A stretch of 64,000 nt of DNA, taken from NCBI GenBank assembly GCA_030407085.1, contig CM059584.1, positions 59,907,501 through 59,971,500 of the forward strand, in the 5' to 3' direction. The notes below the pieces were generated by a model. The model ran no database searches and was not told the origin of the DNA. It saw only the letters and a program-made list of their open reading frames with translations. The translations under genes were made by a program, and so were the position numbers. This document shows, in pieces, positions 57,647 to 64,000 of the stretch. The stretch's first letter is position 1. Each line of letters opens with the position of its first letter. This stretch comes from Trichopria drosophilae (Eukaryota; Arthropoda; Insecta; Hymenoptera; Diapriidae).

Positions 57647-58081
57647 TTAGTTGATACATTTTGCAGTAGTTGCTTTGCTCAAAGAACCTATGAATAGATG
57701 ATTTCTTTCATTCATTAAAATACATGGTCGGTAAATGTCATTACAACTGATGACATTGAAATCATTTGTTTCCACTATTTTACAATATTTTAAATGTTTA
57801 ACAGATACATCCGCATTTTTGAAAATATAAGTATTACGAACATCCAATTTTTTATAAAATATAAATACCTTATTTCTGTTACTGTACTCTACTTTATAAA
57901 TTTTTTGTATTATACCAAAATCTCCATGTCTGGTTTGAAATACCGAATCATTCGTTTTTTTAAATCGATTATATGTGCAAGATGTATAACGACATCCATT
58001 GTAAATAATTTTGGAATACATTAAACATTTACTTAACAACATATACGTAACTGACGATTTCGCGCGTAACGTTGAATCCAA
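57647..58081 (-). pseudogene. Fragment of a CACTA-like transposase C-terminus
   Basis: 144 codons open on the minus strand with conserved-looking segments: KIIYNGCRYTSCTYNRFKKT, then SVFQTRHGDFGIIQKIYKVE, then NDIYRPCILMNERNHLFIGS. Such 'Y...F..K...DS.....G.FG.I' patterns occur downstream of the core in animal EnSpm-like proteins. The catalytic region is not present. The call depends mainly on the surrounding ends and on pattern memory, so it is tentative. Confidence 0.35.
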
Positions 58082-58475
58082 TGCCTGGAGCCCGTAGTTT
58101 ATTGTAAGGCAGTATGTACCTGAGCCGTCCAGCGACTTGTGGGCAGCGACACGTCAACACAACGGACACTACTGTTAGCGAAATCAACCCCTTGTACCAG
58201 TGTTGCACTTTTGCATCAAAAGCGTGTAAATAAACACCGTCCGGGTGCAAGTCTCTCGGCTAGAGACGGAGGTTAGGTTTCGTTTGTTTAGTTATTTTCA
58301 TTTAAAAACCGATATTTTCGAAGATATCATTTTTATTTATATAAGAACATTTTATATATCTAGCGAAATTGTCAAGGTCACAGGTGTCTCATATAGATAG
58401 GCAGAAAAAATTGAACGGGGATTTTAATGTAGAGACTATATGCGTTTTGAATCCAGCGCCTTTTGGGTGGAACAC

Positions 58476-58710
58476 GTGCACCGTTACACCGGTGCAGTGG
58501 TGTAGAAACGGTGCAGGGGGTAGATTTCGCTATGTATTGTTGATGGTTAAACGAACTTACCTGTAAGTGAAGTTCGACCATAATTATATGAGTAGCTTGT
58601 TCGAAGATATTAACTATGTAGTACGGTGACTCGCCGCACAATGACGCCTCATTTGTGAGTCCAATTGGAATTAATAATTAATAATATTAATATCTTCGAA
58701 CAAGCTTAAC
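58476..58710. repeat. Two hairpins inside the CACTA-like element
   Basis: TGCACCGTT at about 58478 pairs with AACGGTGCA at about 58507, with a smaller CACC/GGTG stem inside. GCTTGTTCGAAGATATTA at about 58594 pairs with TAATATCTTCGAACAAGC at about 58688. Confidence 0.7.
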
Positions 58711-58809
58711 GAAATATAATAAATGGATTTGATAATATTTTAAAACTAATTAGATTCTATGAATTATTTTCGGAGCTTACATGTGCTCCTCTAGCATAAT
58801 TCACGATGA

Positions 58810-59165
58810 TGCACATTTGCCATACGTTCGCGTACGTTTACGTACGTTTCGGAATATTCTTTGATGCATTTTTTCTCGTAAGTGACGTTTCTGCAGGATT
58901 CTACAGGATACTGTACCTTTGCACACTTTCGCGTACGTTCGCGTACGTTCGCGTACGTTCGCGTACGTTTACGTACGTTTAGAAATATTCTGTTATGCAT
59001 TTTTTCTCGTATGTGTACATTTTTGTAGGATTCTGGACGATACTGCATCTTTGCATAATTTTGCGTACGTTAACGTACCTTCGCGTACGTTCGCGTACGT
59101 TTCTGTATAATGCTGTAAAAATGTTCGAATCGTAACCAAAACGTACCTAAACGTACCAAATCATA
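58810..59165. repeat. CGTACG-rich subterminal repeats, right side
   Basis: TTCGCGTACG repeats in tandem at 58929-58965, with further ACGTACGTTT units on both sides. A ~150 bp unit (GCATTTTTTCTCGTA, then GTAGGATTCT) is repeated at 58865 and 58998. Overlapping open frames on both strands (YVRVRSRTFAYV and similar) are artefacts. Confidence 0.8.
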
Positions 59166-59668
59166 CGTAATCGTTCCATAGGGGTAGTTAACTAATTACG
59201 ATAACAATGTGGAAGTCACAAAAATCTGTCAAATATAACAACGTTTCGTGCAGTGTGGTTATCCAAATCATTATTGTATACGGAATTAAATAGTCAGGTC
59301 CGATAGACTACATACAATTTCGAATCAAGAGGTATACCGTTAGTTAGTATTAAAATACAGTTACGCTTGTATTTGTTGCGTTTGCAGAATGAATTTCATT
59401 CCATAGACGTGTGAATGTTACATCACAAGAATGTGCACACGACTCGCTTTTATGCACGGGTATTCGTATAGATGTAACAAATGGGTAGCTAATGAGAGAG
59501 AGGGAGAGAGAATGGTCGACTATTAAAGAAGACAGTTCAAAAGTCACATTCGCTATGAATAGGACCATCTTATGTGGGCTATTATACAAGGTTCTAATGT
59601 GAACAAATTTGTTATTATTATAATGATAAATACTTTGTCGACTTTCGTTTCGTTTTTACATTGACAGA

Positions 59669-60335
59669 AAGAAAGATGTAGTGTAGATAAGATGACTAAG
59701 ACCATGTAAGATTTATGCATGGACTGACTTTAAGATGTGATGATTTTAAGTATTTGTTTTTAGAGTGCAGTACATCGCGATCCAATATACATACAAAAAT
59801 TAATTGTTTAAACCATGTCAACTTAATGACTGAACATTTTTTATTTAAAATTTGGAGATCTTTGGCACGCTCAATTATATTGTAAATGGATCGAAACTTG
59901 TATTCATACGTCCACGTACATTTCAATGAGATCGAATATTGTAGAAAAGATTTCTTCAATTGCAAAAGTGTGGTGACCATCATACTGGTGCTAGTACTTG
60001 AAACAGTTTAATATTGCGTTTAACTGCTTTTTCATCATCTTAGTGTCGTAACTCGCAAACTATCGACAATAGACACATATGAAACCGTCTATCCTAATCT
60101 CAAGAGGAACATCGGATGATACCGAGAGACATCTAGTGACCGTGAAAACTATCTGTTTCTGTTACACTCTGATTCGATTTCCGATTCGTAGGATTTGACG
60201 AAGAGATACTACAATCTAGAGAGAAAGGTACGACGTATACCCATACGTTGGAGGTACCCCGCCATATGTGGAAGTGGCAAAGAGTGTGTGAGAAGGAGAG
60301 ATATAGAGATAGTGAGAGTGAGAGAGAGATTGATT
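59669..60335. other. Spacer, nothing firm
   Basis: No gene or repeat could be supported. It ends in a GA-rich purine tract at about 60290-60333. Confidence 0.45.
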
Positions 60336-60470
60336 GTCTTTATTATGGCTTGAGGTATTACCTCTTAGGCCAAACAATATAGAGCATACATACAGATAAC
60401 TAAAACTAAAACTAAGCTTAATATAACAAGGCATACTAACAGATGCATATGAAAGCGCAATACTAGTTCT
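60336..60470 (-). other. Possible LINE 3' end
   Basis: On the minus strand the sequence ends TTGGCCTAAGAGGTAATACC, CCATAATAAAGACAATC, followed by a short repetitive tail. This is the look of a 3' UTR of an insect LINE, with an AATAAA-type end. No ORF is attached, so the call is weak. Confidence 0.3.
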
Positions 60471-60559
60471 AAAATAAAGTAGATATAAAATAGATAGATA
60501 ATAATAATAGTCGAGCGATTACAACGTAGGGTAGGGTACACGCATACCAGAAGTAAAAG

Positions 60560-60621
60560 TGGACTAAAATACTAATATTAAATACTAAAAATACTAATAC
60601 TAATAATACTAATACTAACGG
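60560..60621 (+). repeat. (ATACTA/TAA)n tract before R4/Dong-like copy B
   Basis: ATACTAATACTAATAATACT and variants in near tandem. It ends exactly where the GC-rich 5' part of copy B begins. Confidence 0.8.
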
Positions 60622-63600
60622 GGGGTAGGGCCGACCACCCTACTCCCTGTATATGCGGTTACTACAAATAGAACGCGCAGGGCTCCTGACCATCGGGCTG
60701 CTTCGGATGCAGCCCAGTCCCGAGGTGGAAGAGCCGAAACAGGTGTCCCGGGACGACGACCAGCTGATGTCCACGGACGATTTTAGTGGACGGAGGATCT
60801 CAGGCAAGATCTAATGCGCTGCTATGAAGAGAGCTGTCCGCAACAGAGAGGCTACATGGCGCGAATCCCTAGTCGGTGTGCATTAATGCATCCCGAACTG
60901 GCAGATCGCTTTTCTCAACAACAACTGAGAGGTTATGTGGCCTATCTGAGGCGGACAGGTTTCGTTGTTCCCAGCTGTCAACCGGTACCGGATGTGCGGG
61001 CAATAACAAAAGAGCCCGTGCGCGGTGCTGGGAGAGATGCTCCACATTATGAAAGCACGACACTCGTATTTAGGCAAAATTTGACAACGAAAATTTTGCC
61101 TAAACAACGAGAATTGAACAGAGCAAATAGCCTACTTCTGGATGCTCTTCCAGATGACTGCGACCTGTGGCAAGTCAATTGTGCCGTTTACGAGGCTGCA
61201 AGCGATCTGGTGACTCCGCGAAATCTGACACAGATATCGGGGAGTCGGCAGATTACAAAACGCATGTATCAATGAAACGGTAAGATTCGACTGACATGGA
61301 AACTCGCTTCCCGAATTCAGTGTGTGATCGACTATTTAACATCTGGCCGTTCATTTACGGCCAAAGTCAAGAAGTTCGCACAACAACTGCGAACGTACTA
61401 TCACACACTGAACAAGCTGAAGTTGCTCAACATCAAGCAACGTTTAGCGGATAAAATTCGTGTTTTGGCCGATGCCAAAATGAGGCTGCAAAGACGGGAA
61501 GAAGGAATTCGACAAAACTCAATATTTTGGACGGTTCCTTCCAACCTCTTCAAACATCGTATCGCAGCCTCAAGCGAGTTTCCGTCGATGCCCGCAGTTG
61601 AGGAATTCTGGGGGAGCATCTACGAGAAAACATTTAGGCTTAATGCAGACACTCCAGGTATTGAAATCTTCACCGAGTTGTGCGACGAAATCACACAACA
61701 AAGTGAAGATTGCCCACCCGTCAGTGCATTAGAGGTGAAAAATGCCATCACAGGAGCGAGGAATTTCTCCTCGCCGAGCTGGGATGGAATTAACAATTAT
61801 TGGTGGAAGAAGTTCACTTCTGTCCATCAACACCTAGCCCGGATAAATGGAGACCAACCCATTCCGCACTGGCTGGTGGAGGGCTGAACGACACTAATCC
61901 CAAAATCGGGAGACTTGTCCGATCCGAGAAACCATAGACCGATCACGTGTCTCAATACGTTATACAAATTGTTCACTAACATCTTAAACGAACGTATTGA
62001 GAAATCCATGAAACCGGTGTGGCAACGAATAGTAGAACAACGAGGCTGCAAAATGGGTGTATCCGGCTGCAAGGACAACTTGCTTATCGACATGTGTGTT
62101 TGTCAGGACGCAGTCCAGTACAAGCGTAACCTGTCGATAGCTTGGCTGGATTACATGAAGGCGTATGACTCAACATCGCACGAGCTTTTAAGCTTGTTGC
62201 TCAAACGCCTCCATGTCCACCCAAACATAGTGAGAATTGTAGAAGACCTGATGCCTCTTTGGAAAACACGCTTTGTCATGACATCGTGCAAGCGTCGAAC
62301 CATGTCTAGACTGGTTCAATTCCAAAGAGGTGTCAATCAGGGAGATTCTCTGAGTCCTCTGCTCTTCTGCATCTCACTATTGCCTCTATCCGATGCTCTC
62401 CGGAAATCTCAAGGGTACATGTGTGGACCGCCTGGTGACCGTGTACATAAGATCACCCATCTTTTCTATATGGATGATCTTAAATTATACGCATCAGGCG
62501 AGGATCAATTACATCGATCTCTGAACATCGCCCTCACATACTCGAGAGATATCGGCATGGAATTCGGATTGGACAAGTGTGCAGTCGTTCATTTGCACAG
62601 AGGAACGTCAGGCTCCCATAACAACGATATGGAGCTCGTCAACGGAAATGTCATCCGCCACCTTAGCGCCGAAGAAGCCAACACATACCTGGGCGTACCT
62701 CAAAGGCATGTCCAGAATGTGCAGGCTGCTAAAACCACCGTCATTAAGAAATACCGGCGCATTCTCCGTCAGATCTGGTCATCAGAATTGACCGGGAGAA
62801 ATAAGGTGGCAGCCACAAATATGTTGGCCGTATCACCAGTGCTCTATTCATTTGGAGCACTGAAGTGGAACGTTGACGAGCTAAGGGATCTTGATCGAAG
62901 CACACGGAAGATGATTTGTATGCAACGCAGTTTGCATCCAAGATCTTCCGTGGAACGACTGTATTTGCCCCGAAATATGGGAGGTCGTGGCCTTTTAAGC
63001 CTGGAGTGTATGCATGACCGATTGGTCCTCGAGACAGCTTGCGACGTGATTAATCGAACGGAGGATCCCCTGATGATGCTATTTCATCAGCATGAAATTC
63101 AGGGGAAGAGGGCGTTTTTGTACAACGCGGCGGAACGAGCGGCGCGAAACCTCGGTCTGGTTTCCACGTGGGACGTAGTGGTGCACAAGAGGCTGAATCA
63201 GTCATCAATCTGTACCCAGTGCGTCTCAGGGCTAACATACGGAAGGAACAACTCCGTATGTTGGAGGGAAGGCATATCGACAAGCCATCGCATGGACAAT
63301 TCTTTCTAAATGTCCAACAACTTGGCTTGTCGGCAGAGATGACCTTCTCGTTCTTAAGATCAGCCGGCTTGAAATCCGAGACCGAGGGTTTTATCTTCGC
63401 ATGCCAGGATGGGGTCATCGATACCTTAGCGTATCGCCAGAACATCTTACACCAGGCGGTACAGAGCACGCTTTGTAGATTGTGTAGATGTCATGCTGAG
63501 ACACTAAAGCATTTTTTGGCAGCATGTCCAATATATGCAGTTTCAGCATACATCGAACGTCACAATGCGGCTCTTCGAGTGCTGTATTACCATCTTCGCA

Positions 63601-64000
63601 GCACTTATGGTATTGATGCAACCCCAGTTTTGCCGTACGTCCCCACTCATATTGAATCCGTAGTCGGGAATGAGTCGTGCCGAATATACTGGAATTACTC
63701 ATTCCCGACGAGCAGGCAAATATCAGCCAATAAGCCTGACATCGTCCTTGTTGACTTCGATGACAAATCCATCTTCGTCATCGAGTTTTCTGCACCAGCA
63801 GAAACAAATACAGTTAGCAAAGAGGACGAAAAACGGATGAAATATCAGGAACTCCTGTTCGAGATTCGCAAGATGTATTGAAGATTCAAAATCAATCTCG
63901 TCGTCCTGATAATTGGAGTGCTGAGAGGAATGAGACCAACTTTCCTCCAAAACATCAAAAGCATTCCGGCCTGTCGAGAACATGCGAATTCCATCGCAGG
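60622..64000 (+). mobile_element. R4/Dong-like non-LTR retrotransposon, copy B (runs off window)
   Basis: More complete at the 5' side than copy A, and highly similar to it from 61888 onward. It begins after a TAA-like tract and extends past the window end, so its 3' terminus is not seen. It contains an N-terminal region, RT, CCHC knuckle and restriction-like endonuclease in order. Confidence 0.85.
60790..63880 (+). pseudogene. R4/Dong-like polyprotein (N-terminal region, RT, endonuclease), disrupted
   Basis: The N-terminal part is 60814-61275 (QQLRGYVAYLRRTGFV). A stop and frame change lead to 61324-61884 (linker with ALEVKNAITGARNFSSPSWDG, the RT entry). A single in-frame TGA at 61885 separates this from TTLIPKSGDLSDPRNHRPIT. 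RT motifs are AWLDYMKAYDSTSHE, GVNQGDSLSPLLF and FYMDDLKLYASGED. A 1 nt deletion relative to copy A near 63162 shifts frame. From 63168 the frame holds LCRCHAETLKHFLAACP (CCHC knuckle, lost in copy A) and NKPDIVLVDFDDKSIFVIEF (nuclease signature). The few lesions suggest a fairly recent death. Confidence 0.85.

Larger units (their letters stand above)
56146..59184 (-). mobile_element. CACTA/EnSpm-like element in the right palindrome arm
   Basis: The ends are CCCGTATGGAA at 56146 and its near reverse complement (TTCCATAGGGG) ending at 59184. TA lies on both sides (56144-56145 and 59185-59186), and the other arm retains a single TA at the empty site. The subterminal regions are packed with CGTACG-containing repeats in inverted arrangement (56215-56340 and 57045-57115 against 58810-59165). 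The inside holds a 144-codon fragment like the C-terminus of an EnSpm/CACTA-type transposase. The superfamily assignment is tentative. Confidence 0.6.
52251..59668. mobile_element. Large foldback element with nested insertions in both arms
   Basis: The left arm runs 52251 to about 54365 and the right arm about 55335 to 59668. Outer blocks (52251-52621 with 59300-59668), middle blocks (52834-52974 with 59187-59295 plus 56113-56143) and inner blocks (53598-54365 with 55335-56112) pair in the same order. Differences are explained by insertions: SINE 52622-52828 and solo LTR 52975-53592 on the left, and a CACTA-like element 56146-59184 on the right. Without these the arms are each about 1.3 kb around a ~970 bp spacer. 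It has no transposase of its own. The terminus is TCTGTCAATGTAAAAAC, and the TSD is not certain. Confidence 0.85.

Noticed and set aside
52330..59589. Paired 79 aa open frames (52330-52569 + and 59350-59589 -) as a conserved peptide
   Set aside because: They lie in opposite arms of the large palindrome. Identity comes from the inverted repeat, not from selection; no domain and no start context.

Overview
The window is eukaryotic, AT-rich intergenic DNA from an arthropod, most likely an insect. The BEL/Pao, R4/Dong-like, Penelope-type, piggyBac-like, Crypton-like and SWIM-domain transposon families together look like a hymenopteran (ant-type) genome, but that is inference from family composition, not from a marker gene. 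I found no host gene, rRNA, intact tRNA or CRISPR array. Almost everything I can identify is a transposable element or its debris, most of it broken and nested.

Layout. 434-3961: a 3.5 kb foldback element with ~1.55 kb arms and TTA target duplications; a tRNA-derived SINE sits in its right arm. 5386-7496: a TIR element (TA duplication) with a THAP exon on + facing a SWIM/YqaJ-type gene on -. 7564-14060: a BEL/Pao LTR retrotransposon (5' LTR, primer site, gag-protease, RT, RNase H, integrase) with a MITE in its leader and no 3' LTR. 14310-15420: Ty3/gypsy integrase and env-like debris. 15617-17704: R4/Dong-like non-LTR element, copy A. 18341-18640: a hairpin-forming tandem array. 20290-22895: a LINE-type reverse transcriptase. 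24191-24231 (-): a hammerhead-like motif of the Penelope type. 25216-27500: small palindromes, a dispersed repeat and a second SINE family. 27650-28065 and 33660-33905: piggyBac-like fragments. 28285-30910 (-): a second BEL/Pao element with LTR. 34404-35464: a Crypton-like tyrosine recombinase pseudogene. 36815-44120: a ~7.3 kb unit bounded by ~600 bp inverted repeats around an uncharacterised multicopy insect protein on -, which a 3,459 bp non-coding insertion splits. 44665-48885: a 4.2 kb DDE+SWIM DNA transposon whose left end is an inverted copy of its own 3' end. 52251-59668: a large palindrome containing a SINE, a solo LTR and a CACTA-like element that itself carries a MITE. 60622-64000: R4/Dong-like copy B, running off the window.

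How the parts relate. The genes do not form a pathway. They are independent selfish elements whose nesting gives relative ages: each foldback predates the SINE, LTR or DNA-transposon copies inside its arms, because the opposite arm keeps the empty site. The features most worth following up are the convergent THAP / SWIM-YqaJ element, the transposon with an inverted-duplicated coding 3' end, the orphan-protein unit with long inverted repeats, and the four long palindromic structures, any of which could be a source of double-stranded RNA if transcribed.
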